DNA from: Anaerolineae bacterium
Lineage (GTDB): Bacteria; Chloroflexota; Anaerolineae; 4572-78; J111
Direction of reading: 5' to 3'
Assembly: GCA_023151115.1 (NCBI GenBank)
Contig: JAKLJP010000011.1
Location: 148,028 to 212,027 of the forward strand
DNA length: 64,000 nt
Shown here: piece after piece, positions 1-8,317 of the stretch
Position numbering within the stretch: position 1 is the first letter of the stretch
Layout: each line of letters opens with the position of its first letter
Notes under the pieces: model-generated
The model's input: the letters and a program-made list of their open reading frames with translations, nothing else
Database searches by the model: none
Told to the model about the DNA's origin: nothing
Position numbers and translations under genes: made by a program

Positions 1-1
1 A

Positions 2-1615
2 GTCTACGACCCGATTAATAACATAGACGGCGAAGTGCGCGACATCTGCGTGCAGGACGGCAAAATCGTCGCGAGTGTGCCGCCGGAGGCCAAACGGATT
101 GACGCCAGCGGCATGGTCATTATGCCCGGCGGAGTGGATATTCACTGCCACATCGCCGGCCCCAAGGTCAATCTGGCCCGCAAGTTGCAGCCGGAAGACC
201 ATCGCTTTGACGTTCACCCGCGCACGGCCTTCACCCGTTCCGGCACGGGGGGCACGGTCCCGTCCACCTTTGCCACCGGCTATCGCTATGCCGCGCTGGG
301 CTACACCACCGCTATGGAAGCCGCTGTGACCCCGCTCGGCGCGCGCCACACCCTGGAAGAGCTGCATGATACGCCCATCATTGACAAAGGTTTCTACGTG
401 CTAATGGGCAACAACGTGCTGCTCTACCGCCTGCTCAAAGAGGGCCGCATGGAAGAATTCCGCGAGGCGGTGGCCTGGTGGCTCAACGCCAGCCGGGCTT
501 ACACCATCAAGCTGGTCAACCCCGGCGGCGACGAACCCTGGAAAGGGCAGCGCAACGCCAACATCACCAACCTGGGCCAAGAGATTGACGCCTTTGGCTT
601 TACCCCCCGCCAGGTCATCAAGGCATTGATTGATGCGGCTAATGACTTGGGGCTGCCCCACCCGGCCCACATTCACTGCAACAACCTGGGCATTGCCGGC
701 AACTATGAAACCACCCTGGAAACCATGCGCGCCGCCGATGGCCGCCGCGCCCACCTGACCCACATCCAGTTTCACTCCTACGGCGGCGAATTTGGCGGCA
801 AACCGACCTCCAAAGCCGCTGAGTTAGCCGAGTACATCAACACCCACCCCCAAATCAGCGCCGATGTCGGCCAGGTGATGTTTGGCAAAGCCACCGGTAT
901 GACCGCCGACGCCCCGCTCGGTTGGATGCTGCGCCATGTCAGCGGCAACAAGTGGGTCAACGCCGATACCGAGCACGAAAGCGGCTGCGGTATTGTGCCC
1001 TTTGCCTACAGCGACAAAAACTATGTCCACGCCTTGCAGTGGGGCATTGGGTTGGAACTGTTCCTGCTGACCAAAGACCCCTGGCGGCTGATCCTCTCCA
1101 CCGACCATCCCAACGGCGGCTCCTTTATGAGCTACCCCAAGCTGATCCGCCTGCTCATGGACAGGCAGTTTCGCCAGGAGCAGGTTCGCTCCGTCAACCA
1201 AAAGGCGATGGCTCAAACGGTCCTGCTCGACGGCCTGGAACGGGAATACTCTTTGCAGGAGATTGCCATCATTACCCGCGCCGGCCCGGCTAAGCTGCTG
1301 GGGTTAGCCGATAAAGGCCATCTGGGTGTCGGTGCGGATGCCGATATTACCATCTACATGGAGTGCGACGACAAAGAGGAAATGTTCACTACGCCGCGCT
1401 ATGTTTTCAAAGACGGCCAGATGATTATCGAGGACAGCGAATTTCGGGCCGACCACGAAGGCCGCATCCTGCACGTCGCCCCCGACTATGACCCCAAAAT
1501 CGAGCAGGTCATCCGGCCCTTCTTTGAGGACTACTACACCATCCAGTTTGACAATTACGCCGTCAGCGAGAAGTACCTGCACCAGCATCAGGTGGTGCCA
1601 ACGGCAGGCCAATAG
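2..1615 (+). CDS. fhcA: Formylmethanofuran dehydrogenase subunit A-like (FhcA), 5' end outside window
   Basis: Amidohydrolase-fold subunit of the formyltransferase/hydrolase complex, which releases formate from formyl-methanofuran in bacterial H4MPT pathways. The frame is open from base 2 and reads VYDPINNIDGEV just before the first possible start, the GTG at 35. That stretch is normal FhcA/FwdA sequence, so the true start lies upstream. Counted from the GTG, metal-site residues of the family are present: H37 and H39 (DIHCH), K159 (IKLVNPGG, the lysine carboxylated in methanogen FwdA), H212/H214, H243 and D357 (STDHPN). An active binuclear site is therefore expected. FhcD and FhcC follow on the same strand; FhcB is not in the window and presumably lies upstream. 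An FmdA/FwdA from a methanogen would look similar, but the bacterial setting favours FhcA. Confidence 0.95.
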   Translation, partial: VYDPINNIDGEVRDICVQDGKIVASVPPEAKRIDASGMVIMPGGVDIHCHIAGPKVNLARKLQPEDHRFDVHPRTAFTRSGTGGTVPSTFATGYRYAALGYTTAMEAAVTPLGARHTLEELHDTPIIDKGFYVLMGNNVLLYRLLKEGRMEEFREAVAWWLNASRAYTIKLVNPGGDEPWKGQRNANITNLGQEIDAFGFTPRQVIKALIDAANDLGLPHPAHIHCNNLGIAGNYETTLETMRAADGRRAHLTHIQFHSYGGEFGGKPTSKAAELAEYINTHPQISADVGQVMFGKATGMTADAPLGWMLRHVSGNKWVNADTEHESGCGIVPFAYSDKNYVHALQWGIGLELFLLTKDPWRLILSTDHPNGGSFMSYPKLIRLLMDRQFRQEQVRSVNQKAMAQTVLLDGLEREYSLQEIAIITRAGPAKLLGLADKGHLGVGADADITIYMECDDKEEMFTTPRYVFKDGQMIIEDSEFRADHEGRILHVAPDYDPKIEQVIRPFFEDYYTIQFDNYAVSEKYLHQHQVVPTAGQ

Positions 1616-1616
1616 A

Positions 1617-1701
1617 ATTTACGATTTACGATTTTGGATTTACGATTAGGGTTGAGCTTTAGCCCTTCTAATCGTAAATCGTAAATCTGAAATCGTAAAT
1701 A
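1617..1701. repeat. Imperfect palindrome built from TTACGATT words
   Basis: Tandem TTACGATT-like words on the left are mirrored by AATCGTAAAT words on the right around a GAGCTTTAGCCC centre. It fills the gap between fhcA and fhcD and could fold into a long hairpin in the transcript. Confidence 0.75.
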
Positions 1702-1729
1702 AAAGCGTAAGTGCTCAAGGAGCATACGT

Positions 1730-2641
1730 ATGCATATCCACAACACCGAAATCATTGACACCTTTGCCGAAGCCTTCAAAATGTGGGCCAGCCGGGTCAT
1801 CATTACCGCCGTGAGTCCACAGTGGGCCATGCATGCCGCCCAATCTATCACCGGCTTTGCCACCTCGATTATTGGCTGCAAGTGCGAGGCCGGCATCGAG
1901 GCCGAGTTGTCGCCAGACCAGACGTTGGATGGCCGGCCCGGTGTGAGTGTGCTGTTTTTCACGGTCAAAGCCGAGGACATGGGCAAGCGTCTGTTGGAAC
2001 GAGTCGGCCAATGCGTGTTGACCTGCCCCACCACCGCTTGCTTCAATGGCTTAGACGTCGAGCAGACAGTTATCGTCGGCGGGCAGCTTCGCTTTTTTGG
2101 CGATGGCTACCAGATCAGCAAGGTACTGGCCGGCCGGCGTTTCTGGCGCATCCCGGTCATGGAGGGCGAATTTCTGGTAGATGAGCGGTTCGGCGTCCAG
2201 CCGGCCATTGGCGGCGGCAATATTCTCATCCTGGGCCGGGACATGCCCACCACCCTGCAAGCCACCGAGGCCGCTGTGGCCGCCATGCGCACCGTCCCCG
2301 GAGTCATTTTGCCCTTCCCCGGCGGGGTGGTTCGCAGCGGCAGCAAAACTCGCTCCCGTTACAAGGGCCTGTTTGCCTCCACCAACGACGCCTACTGCCC
2401 CACCCTGCGCGGTATTGCTCCCGAAACGCAAGTACCCCCTGAAGCCGGCTGTGTGCTGGAAATTGTCATTGACGGCCTGGACCTGCCCGCCGTCGAAGAA
2501 GCCACCCGGCGCGGCATCCTGGCGGCAGCCGAAAGCGGCGGCGCGCTGCAAATCTCCGCCGGGAACTACGGCGGCACGCTGGGTCAGTACCAGATTAAGC
2601 TGCATGAGGTGTTGAATGGGCAAGCTAGTGTAGCATCCTGA
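1730..2641 (+). CDS. fhcD: Formylmethanofuran:H4MPT N-formyltransferase (Ftr/FhcD)
   Basis: Transfers the formyl group between methanofuran and H4MPT in the cytoplasm. The 303-residue length matches the roughly 300-residue family. Characteristic stretches are present: the N-terminal IHNTEIIDTFAEAFKMWASR, a central FFGDGYQISK, and a C-terminal ALQISAGNYGG. The ATG at 1730 is supported by AAGGAG at 1717-1722. The gene follows fhcA and precedes fhcC, an order seen in fhc operons. Its last codons lie inside the palindromic repeat that starts near 2631, so the C-terminus may have been slightly altered by that repeat. Confidence 0.96.
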   Translation: MHIHNTEIIDTFAEAFKMWASRVIITAVSPQWAMHAAQSITGFATSIIGCKCEAGIEAELSPDQTLDGRPGVSVLFFTVKAEDMGKRLLERVGQCVLTCPTTACFNGLDVEQTVIVGGQLRFFGDGYQISKVLAGRRFWRIPVMEGEFLVDERFGVQPAIGGGNILILGRDMPTTLQATEAAVAAMRTVPGVILPFPGGVVRSGSKTRSRYKGLFASTNDAYCPTLRGIAPETQVPPEAGCVLEIVIDGLDLPAVEEATRRGILAAAESGGALQISAGNYGGTLGQYQIKLHEVLNGQASVAS

Positions 2642-2775
2642 GTAGCCCTAAGCTTAGCGAAGGGCGTATCGAAGGGTGCGAGTTGGCGACGACTCCATGA
2701 TGGTGCAGCACCCCCTTCGTCAAGCTCAGGACGCGGCTTCGATACGGGGCGCTTCGCTCCCCTACTCAGGATGCT
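2631..2775. repeat. Inverted repeat with AGCATCCTGAGTAG ends
   Basis: The left end TAGCATCCTGAGTAG is mirrored by CTACTCAGGATGCT on the right. Internal AAGGGCGTATCGAAGGGTG and CTTCGATACGGGGCG arms also pair. The element spans the fhcD stop codon and ends just before the fhcC ribosome-binding site. Confidence 0.75.
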
Positions 2776-2799
2776 GTTCGCCACTAAATGAGGAATCTT

Positions 2800-3618
2800 A
2801 TGAGTATTACGTTAACCTTACAAACAACGTCAACCATACCGCTCGAGGCCGAGGTCATTTCCCCGGATCGGTTGGCCGGGCTGAACCATGCCGAAATTGC
2901 GGCGCTGCCGGTTCAACACGGCAACCAAAAAGCAGCCCTGGGCGACTTCTTCCGGGTAACCGGCTCCAGCAATGGCGAGATCAGGTTGGAAGGCGACCTG
3001 AGCCGGGTCAAACTGGTCGGCGCAGGTATGAGTCATGGCCGGATGGTGATTGCCGGGAATGTGGGCATGCACGTCGGTGCGGGCATGCGCGGCGGGGAGA
3101 TTGTGGTCGAAGGCGACGCGGGCGACTGGGCCGGCGCGGAAATGAGCGGCGGGCGATTGCTCGTCAAAGGCAACGCCGGACATTTGGTCGGCAGCGCCTA
3201 CCGGGGCGGCACGGTTGGGATGCAGGGCGGCGAAATTATTGTCCAGGGCAATGCCGGCAATGAGGTCGGCGCGGCCATGCGGCGCGGCCTGATTGCCGTT
3301 GGCGGCAACAGCGGCGACTTTACCGGCGTCAATATGCTGGCCGGCACGATTGTCGTTCTGGGCCAGCTTGGCTGGCGCAGCGGCGCCGGCATGAAACGCG
3401 GCTCGATCATCTCCATGCACCCTGCCGAAATCCTGCCCACCTTTACCTTTGCCTGCACCTACCAGCCGACTTTCCTGCCCATCTTCCTGCGCCGTCTCCG
3501 TGACCAGGGCTTGCCCATCAGCGAGGCCCAGCTCAAAGGATACTACCGGCGCTGGAGCGGCGATTCGGTGGAACTGAACCGGGGGGAGATATTGCTGCTT
3601 GAGACAATTAGCAATTAG
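2800..3618 (+). CDS. fhcC: Formyltransferase/hydrolase complex subunit C (FhcC)
   Basis: Subunit C of the Fhc complex, related to methanogen FwdC/FmdC. It is made of repeated glycine-rich turns of the G-xx-MxxGxIxxxG type (for example GAGMRGGEIVVEGDAGD and GAAMRRGLIAVGGNSGD), which form a right-handed parallel beta-helix. Two ATGs are possible; the one at 2800 is preferred because GAGG at 2790-2793 is correctly spaced, giving 272 residues. Its role is structural, positioning FhcA and FhcD. It ends 250 bases before mch, a gap filled by hairpin-forming DNA. Confidence 0.94.
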   Translation: MSITLTLQTTSTIPLEAEVISPDRLAGLNHAEIAALPVQHGNQKAALGDFFRVTGSSNGEIRLEGDLSRVKLVGAGMSHGRMVIAGNVGMHVGAGMRGGEIVVEGDAGDWAGAEMSGGRLLVKGNAGHLVGSAYRGGTVGMQGGEIIVQGNAGNEVGAAMRRGLIAVGGNSGDFTGVNMLAGTIVVLGQLGWRSGAGMKRGSIISMHPAEILPTFTFACTYQPTFLPIFLRRLRDQGLPISEAQLKGYYRRWSGDSVELNRGEILLLETISN

Positions 3619-3856
3619 CCTTGAATTGAAATTCAAGGCTGATACGGGAAGCCCGTTCAAAACGGGCTGGAATGGCTCGCCCTTCGAGTCGGCTTCCAGC
3701 CGACTTTCTTGTATCAGCCTGAGAATTATCGTTTTTGATTCTCAAAATCGGTAATAACTGCTCCCGCTGGATTGACAAATCCAGCGGCGGATATGGCTAT
3801 CCGCCGCGAGCCAATTACCGGATTTGATGGTCAAAAATCATTATTCTCAGGCTTAG
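3619..3856. repeat. Composite hairpin region between fhcC and mch
   Basis: Several nested inverted repeats occur: CCTTGAATTGAAATTCAAGG, GCCCGTTCAAAACGGGC, AGTCGGCTTCCAGCCGACT, GCTGGATTGACAAATCCAGC, GGCGGATATGGCTATCCGCC, and the outer pair CCTGAGAAT/ATTCTCAGG. No ORF is supported. The gap could terminate, process or stabilise the operon transcript, or be a cluster of inserted repeats. Confidence 0.7.
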
Positions 3857-3870
3857 AGGAGGAATAAGCA

Positions 3871-4824
3871 ATGACCCTTTCACTCAACGAACGAGCCTTG
3901 GCCCTGGTCGAACGGCTGGTTGACGATGCCGGGGCGCTGGGCGTGACCACGCATGTCCTGGCGAGCGGGACGCTGGTAATTGACTGCGGCATTGAAGCGC
4001 CGGGCGGCTTGGAGGCCGGGCGTATCTTTGCCGAAGTTTGCATGGGCGGTCTGGGACAGCTTTCCTTCGGTCATTTGAATCTCGATGGCTGGTGGCTGCC
4101 TGCCGTCACCGTCCGCACCGACCAGCCGCGGCTGGCCTGCATGGCCGCGCAGTACGCCGGCTGGCAGGTCAACAAAGAGAACTATTTTGCCATGGGCAGC
4201 GGTCCCGCTCGCGCTCTCATTCGGGCCGAGGAAAAACTTTACGACGAACTTGGCTACAGCGACCCGGCCCGGGTGGCCGTGCTGTGCCTGGAAGGTCATG
4301 TTCTGCCGCCGCCGGAAATTGCCGCCTACATTGCCGAGCGGGCCAAAGTACCGCCCAAACACCTGACCCTGTTAATTGCGCCGACAGCCTGTGTGGTCGG
4401 CGGCGTCCAGGTGGCAGCGCGGGTGGTCGAAACCGGGCTGCACAAGCTGCATGAGTTGGGCTTTGATCTGCACAAAATATTGAGCGGCATCGGAACCTGC
4501 CCCCTGCCGCCGGTAGCCAAGAGCGACATCCGGGCCATTGGCCGCACCAACGACGCCATCCTGTACGCCGGGCAGGTTCATTACACCGTCCGGGCCGACG
4601 ACGCCGAGCTGGAGCAAGTCGTCTCCCGCGTGCCCTCCTCAACCTCGAAGGATTATGGGGCGCCTTTCTACGATACCTTCAAAGGTTACAAATTCGATTT
4701 TTACCAGGTTGACCCGTTATTATTCAGCCCGGCCGAAATTTTTATGACCAACGTGGTCAGCGGGCGGACCTTCCACGCCGGGCAGGTTAATGTGGATGTC
4801 CTAAAGAAGTCATTTTTGGAGTAA
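3871..4824 (+). CDS. mch: Methenyl-H4MPT cyclohydrolase (Mch)
   Basis: Interconverts methenyl-H4MPT and formyl-H4MPT, the step just before Ftr/FhcD. The 317-residue length matches Mch. Recognisable blocks include GGLEAGRIFAEVCMGGLGQ, the pterin-binding-region sequence NYFAMGSGPARAL, and IGTCPLPPVA. A strong GAGGAGG lies shortly before the ATG. It is followed after 3 bases by a TTG-started ATP-grasp gene, implying co-transcription. Together with FhcACD this covers methenyl-H4MPT to formate. Confidence 0.97.
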   Translation: MTLSLNERALALVERLVDDAGALGVTTHVLASGTLVIDCGIEAPGGLEAGRIFAEVCMGGLGQLSFGHLNLDGWWLPAVTVRTDQPRLACMAAQYAGWQVNKENYFAMGSGPARALIRAEEKLYDELGYSDPARVAVLCLEGHVLPPPEIAAYIAERAKVPPKHLTLLIAPTACVVGGVQVAARVVETGLHKLHELGFDLHKILSGIGTCPLPPVAKSDIRAIGRTNDAILYAGQVHYTVRADDAELEQVVSRVPSSTSKDYGAPFYDTFKGYKFDFYQVDPLLFSPAEIFMTNVVSGRTFHAGQVNVDVLKKSFLE

Positions 4825-4827
4825 ACT

Positions 4828-5769
4828 TTGCGAATTGCTATTTTAGGGGCCAGCCCCGGCTGGCATGCCGAGCAGTTGCAGCAAGCGATTCAGGCGCGAG
4901 GGCATAGCTGCACCTTGTTGCCCATCACCCAGTTGAATGCGCGGGTCGGCCTGTCGCCCCGCCTGGGCAGCCTGAGCGCCGATTTGGACTCCTTTGATGT
5001 GGTGCTGGTCCGGTTCATCCCGGCCGGCTCGTTGGAGCAGATCGTCTTCCGTATGGACGCGCTGCACCTGCTGGAAAGCCGGGGGGTGCGGGTGGTCAAC
5101 CGGCCCAAAGCCATCGAGCGCACGGTGGACAAGCTCTATACATCGGGGCTGCTGGAACAGGCCGGGCTGCCGACCCCGCGCACCGTTGTCTGCGAGACCA
5201 GCGCCGACGCTCTGAAAGCTTTCGCGGCCCTGGGCGGCGATGTGGTGGTCAAGCCGCTCTTTGGGGCGATGGGCCTGGGCATCGTCCGCATCGAGGACCG
5301 GGACCTGGCTTATCGGGTTTTCAAGGCTTTGGAGCTGGAAAAAGCCGTCTACTATTTGCAGGAAACCATTCCTCACAACGGCTGCGATATTCGCGCCTTT
5401 GTTATCGGCGGACGGGTGGTGGCGGCTATGGAGCGCGTCTCTGACGATTGGCGGACCAACGTGGCCCGTGGGGGCCAGGCCCGCGCCTGCCGCCTGACGC
5501 CCGAACAGGCCGAACTTTGCCGGCGCGCCGCCGAGGTGGTTGGGGCCGACTATGCCGGCGTGGACCTGCTGCCGGCGGCAGATGGGCGGCTTTATCTGAT
5601 TGAAGTGAACAGCATCCCCGGCTGGAAGGGCCTGCAAACCACCAGCCCGGTCAATATTGCAGAGGAAATGGCGGTTTACCTTGAAACTGTGGCCGGCCAG
5701 CACCCTGGTAGGGAGTTCCAAAATTTAAATCATACCAAAATTTTGACCAGTTTAATGCGTGATACGTGA
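4828..5769 (+). CDS. RimK-like ATP-grasp ligase of the H4MPT cluster
   Basis: ATP-grasp protein of 313 residues with a RimK-like layout: an N-terminal pre-grasp domain (MRIAILGASPGWH), an ATP-binding segment (GGDVVVKPLFGAMGLGIVRI) and a C-terminal metal-binding loop (DLLPAADGRLYLIEVNSIPG with E-V-N). Relatives in methanogens and methylotrophs add amino acids to H4MPT or related cofactors, so glutamate ligation to a pterin or methanofuran precursor is inferred. The start is TTG at 4828, 3 bases after mch. The last codons fall inside palindrome D1 (5754-5822), so the native C-terminus may have been a few residues different. Confidence 0.88.
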   Translation: MRIAILGASPGWHAEQLQQAIQARGHSCTLLPITQLNARVGLSPRLGSLSADLDSFDVVLVRFIPAGSLEQIVFRMDALHLLESRGVRVVNRPKAIERTVDKLYTSGLLEQAGLPTPRTVVCETSADALKAFAALGGDVVVKPLFGAMGLGIVRIEDRDLAYRVFKALELEKAVYYLQETIPHNGCDIRAFVIGGRVVAAMERVSDDWRTNVARGGQARACRLTPEQAELCRRAAEVVGADYAGVDLLPAADGRLYLIEVNSIPGWKGLQTTSPVNIAEEMAVYLETVAGQHPGREFQNLNHTKILTSLMRDT

Positions 5770-5822
5770 TACGTGAAGACTTTTGGCATGAAATCATTAC
5801 GTATCACGCATCACGCATCACG
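5754..5822. repeat. GATACGTGA palindrome (D1)
   Basis: GCGTGATACGTGATACGTGAAG is partly mirrored by TTACGTATCACGCATCACGCATCACG. The element lies across the junction of two genes and supplies the stop of the upstream gene and the apparent start of the downstream gene. A relative lies inside the membrane-protein gene near 51.6 kb. Confidence 0.75.
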
Positions 5823-6732
5823 GGCTTGGGATAATTATTTGCTTGAAACAGCCTTAGAGGCGAGTGTCCCCTCTTCACCGACATCTTGGACGCCTGACAT
5901 CGTAGCCGCGGCGGCGCAGTTGGCCTGCCTGCTGGAGGTCAGCGCCGAAAAACCGGGCAACGTCACCCCCACTCACGCCTTCCACGATATGAATTATGAG
6001 GATTTTTTGCGCGGCGCAGCGGCGCTTGGCCCGGAGATGGCCCGAGCCGGGGAGCGCGGCGTCGGCGCGACCATTTTGGCCGCTATCACTGCCCGCCGGC
6101 GCTGGACGCAGGCCAACACCAACCTGGGCATCGTTTTGTTGTTCGCGCCGCTGGCCCGCGCCGCTCTGACCGGCTACGGTAATTTGCGTGACCGCTTGAG
6201 TGCGATTCTGCGCCACTTGACCATAGACGACGCTCGCGCCGCCTATACCGCCATCCGGCTGGCCGCACCGGGCGGCCTCGAAGCCGAAGTCGAGCACGAT
6301 GTCCGGGCCGAACCCACCATCACCCTGGGTGAAGCCATGGCCAGCGCCGCCCACCGAGACAGCATCGCCGCCGAGTATGGGAGCGATTACGCCATCACCT
6401 TTGAGCGCGGCCTGCCCGCTTTGCAGTCGGCTCTGGCGCAAGGAGCCGGCACCGGCCAGGCGGTAGTCCAAACTTATTTGGAGCTATTGGCCGCCGTGCC
6501 TGATACCTTGATTGCCCGCAAGCAGGGCCTGGAGGTAGCTGAGGCCGTTTCCGCAGAAGCGGTGCGAGTTGTGGCCGCCGGGGGTGTTTTTAGCCTGGAA
6601 GGGCAAAGGGCGATTGCTGAATTTGATGCTCATCTACGAGTAGCGAAGGATAACAGCCTCAATCCGGGGACGACGGCGGATCTGGTTGCGGCGACGTTGT
6701 TTGTGGGATTGTTGGAAGGAGTCATTCAATAA
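5773..6732 (+). CDS. CitG-like (triphosphoribosyl-dephospho-CoA synthase family) protein
   Basis: About 319 residues with the CitG/MdcB family hallmarks EKPGNVTPTHAFHD and QANTNLGIVLLFAPLA. Classical CitG makes the prosthetic-group precursor of citrate lyase, but homologs recur in H4MPT gene clusters of bacteria and in methanogens, where they probably act in cofactor synthesis; the exact reaction is not known. The first roughly 20 residues come from palindrome D1, so the true start is uncertain. An internal TTG at 5839 is an alternative. The 3' end is followed after one base by the FolK-MptA gene, indicating an operon. Confidence 0.83.
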   Translation: MKTFGMKSLRITHHASRAWDNYLLETALEASVPSSPTSWTPDIVAAAAQLACLLEVSAEKPGNVTPTHAFHDMNYEDFLRGAAALGPEMARAGERGVGATILAAITARRRWTQANTNLGIVLLFAPLARAALTGYGNLRDRLSAILRHLTIDDARAAYTAIRLAAPGGLEAEVEHDVRAEPTITLGEAMASAAHRDSIAAEYGSDYAITFERGLPALQSALAQGAGTGQAVVQTYLELLAAVPDTLIARKQGLEVAEAVSAEAVRVVAAGGVFSLEGQRAIAEFDAHLRVAKDNSLNPGTTADLVAATLFVGLLEGVIQ

Positions 6733-6733
6733 A

Positions 6734-8209
6734 ATGAACGGTGAAAGTGTTTACATCGCCCTCGGCAGCAACCTAGGCGACCGGCGGGCCAACCTGATTG
6801 ACGCTATCAGCCAGTTGCGCCAACAAGTTGCGGTGGAGCAGGTGTCTTCAGTTTATGAAACGGAGCCGGCTTACGTAACCGACCAGCCCCGTTTTTACAA
6901 CATGGTTCTGCGGGGACGCACCCAATTGCTGCCGGACGAACTGCTGCGTTTTCTCAAAAGTATCGAGCGGCGCATGGGCCGGCAGCGGCTGGTTCGCTAC
7001 GGGCCGCGGCCCATTGATTTGGACATCCTGACTTACGGCGACCGGCAAATGGAAACGCCGGATTTGGTCATTCCTCACCCGCGTATCGCCGAGCGGGATT
7101 TTGTGCTGGCCCCTTTCGCCGAAATTGCCCCCGACCTGATCCTCCCCGGCACGGAGCACAGCATCGCCGGGTTGTGGCGACGGCTCAACGGCGGCGGCTA
7201 CGGCCAGGTGGTGCAGGTGATGCAAAAATTGACGGTGCCGGTGGGGCGCGACCTGCAAGCCGAGCGCCCGCCGGTACACCTCGGCTTGACCCAGGCCGGG
7301 GTCAGCGGTATCAAGCGTATTGTCCGGCTGATCGGCGAGGAGCGGGATGACCTTTTCTACGCTGAAATGGATCTGTCGGTTGAGCTGGGGCCGGAACAAA
7401 AAGGGGCCCACCTGTCACGCTTCAACGATACGGTCGCCGAAATTATTGACCAGATCAGCAACGAGCGCGCGCCAACGCTGGAAGTGCTGGCCGGGCGGGT
7501 GGCCCAGGAGGTGTTGACGGAGCAGCATGCCCTACGCTCTGACGTCCGCATCCGGGCCAGATTTCCGCAGGAACGTTATGCCCCGGTGACGGGTAAATTG
7601 ACCCAGGAAATCTACACCCTCATCGGCATCGCTGCCGCCACCAGGGAACAGGTCGTCCACCTGGTTGGGGTGGAAGCAGAGGGGACGATGGCCAGCCCAT
7701 CGGCGCAGACGATGATTGCCGGCCAGGCCCATGAACAGCTGCTGGAGGCCGGCTTTAGCCCAGAGCAAGCGGCGCGGGTACTGGAGATTGTCCCGCTGGC
7801 GACCCACAATCAACGCGGCTGCGGCACGTTGCTGGTGGGGACTGACCAACCCATCCGCGCCCAGGATTTGGTCCATATTGTCGAGAGCGCCATGAGCAGC
7901 GAGAATTATGATCTGCTCAAGCGTCCCGACGAGTTATTTGTGGTGGCTAAAGCGCACCGTCACCCCCGCTTTGTCGAAGACGCCGTGCGGGAGATGATTC
8001 TGGGGTTGATCGAGTTGTACCCAAACCTGCCCGACGATACCTTTGTGTTAGCCCGCCAGCTTAATATCGAAACCATTCACAAGCACGATGTTTACGCCGA
8101 GCGAACCGGCGTCCTGGCCGAACTGCGCCATGAACTGGCCAACCACAGTCATGTCACCCCCCATACCACCCTGGACTTATGGTTACGTGCGCAGCTTGGC
8201 CTGGCTTAA
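6734..8209 (+). CDS. FolK-MptA/FolE2 fusion: HPPK plus GTP cyclohydrolase
   Basis: A two-domain protein of 491 residues. Residues about 1-160 are 6-hydroxymethyl-7,8-dihydropterin pyrophosphokinase (ALGSNLGDR at the start, RYGPRPIDLDIL, then PHPRIAERDFVLAPF). Residues about 170-490 are a GTP cyclohydrolase of the MptA/FolE2 type (HLGLTQAGVSGIKRIVRL, KGAHLSRFND, LRSDVRIRARFP, ATHNQRGCGTLLVG). These are the first step and a later activating step of pterin synthesis, so one polypeptide would supply activated pterin for H4MPT. ATG 6734 was chosen because HPPK homology starts at once; the frame is open 48 bases further upstream but reads unrelated sequence. It is the last gene of the fhc-mch run. 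Confidence 0.93.
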   Translation: MNGESVYIALGSNLGDRRANLIDAISQLRQQVAVEQVSSVYETEPAYVTDQPRFYNMVLRGRTQLLPDELLRFLKSIERRMGRQRLVRYGPRPIDLDILTYGDRQMETPDLVIPHPRIAERDFVLAPFAEIAPDLILPGTEHSIAGLWRRLNGGGYGQVVQVMQKLTVPVGRDLQAERPPVHLGLTQAGVSGIKRIVRLIGEERDDLFYAEMDLSVELGPEQKGAHLSRFNDTVAEIIDQISNERAPTLEVLAGRVAQEVLTEQHALRSDVRIRARFPQERYAPVTGKLTQEIYTLIGIAAATREQVVHLVGVEAEGTMASPSAQTMIAGQAHEQLLEAGFSPEQAARVLEIVPLATHNQRGCGTLLVGTDQPIRAQDLVHIVESAMSSENYDLLKRPDELFVVAKAHRHPRFVEDAVREMILGLIELYPNLPDDTFVLARQLNIETIHKHDVYAERTGVLAELRHELANHSHVTPHTTLDLWLRAQLGLA

Positions 8210-8248
8210 AAAGGAGTTACGCAGTTGGTTAAAATCATGTTGCTTTAG

Positions 8249-8310
8249 AGGAGGCGAGGACGCGAGGACGCGAATATCTTCCTCGCCTCCTCGCCTCACG
8301 CCTCATCGCA
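8249..8310. repeat. GAGGCGAGGACGCGAGGA palindrome
   Basis: Purine-rich GAGGCGAGGACGCGAGGACG is mirrored by CCTCGCCTCCTCGCCTCACG. It lies between two convergent genes and could act as a bidirectional terminator-like hairpin. Similar word palindromes occur near 50.7 and 51.65 kb. Confidence 0.7.
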
Positions 8311-8317
8311 TCTTTAT

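Noticed and set aside
2830..5721. Long antisense frames opposite fhcC and the ATP-grasp gene (to 290 residues)
   Set aside because: They mirror the codon bias of GC-rich genes on the other strand, show no motif, and lie opposite strongly conserved proteins.
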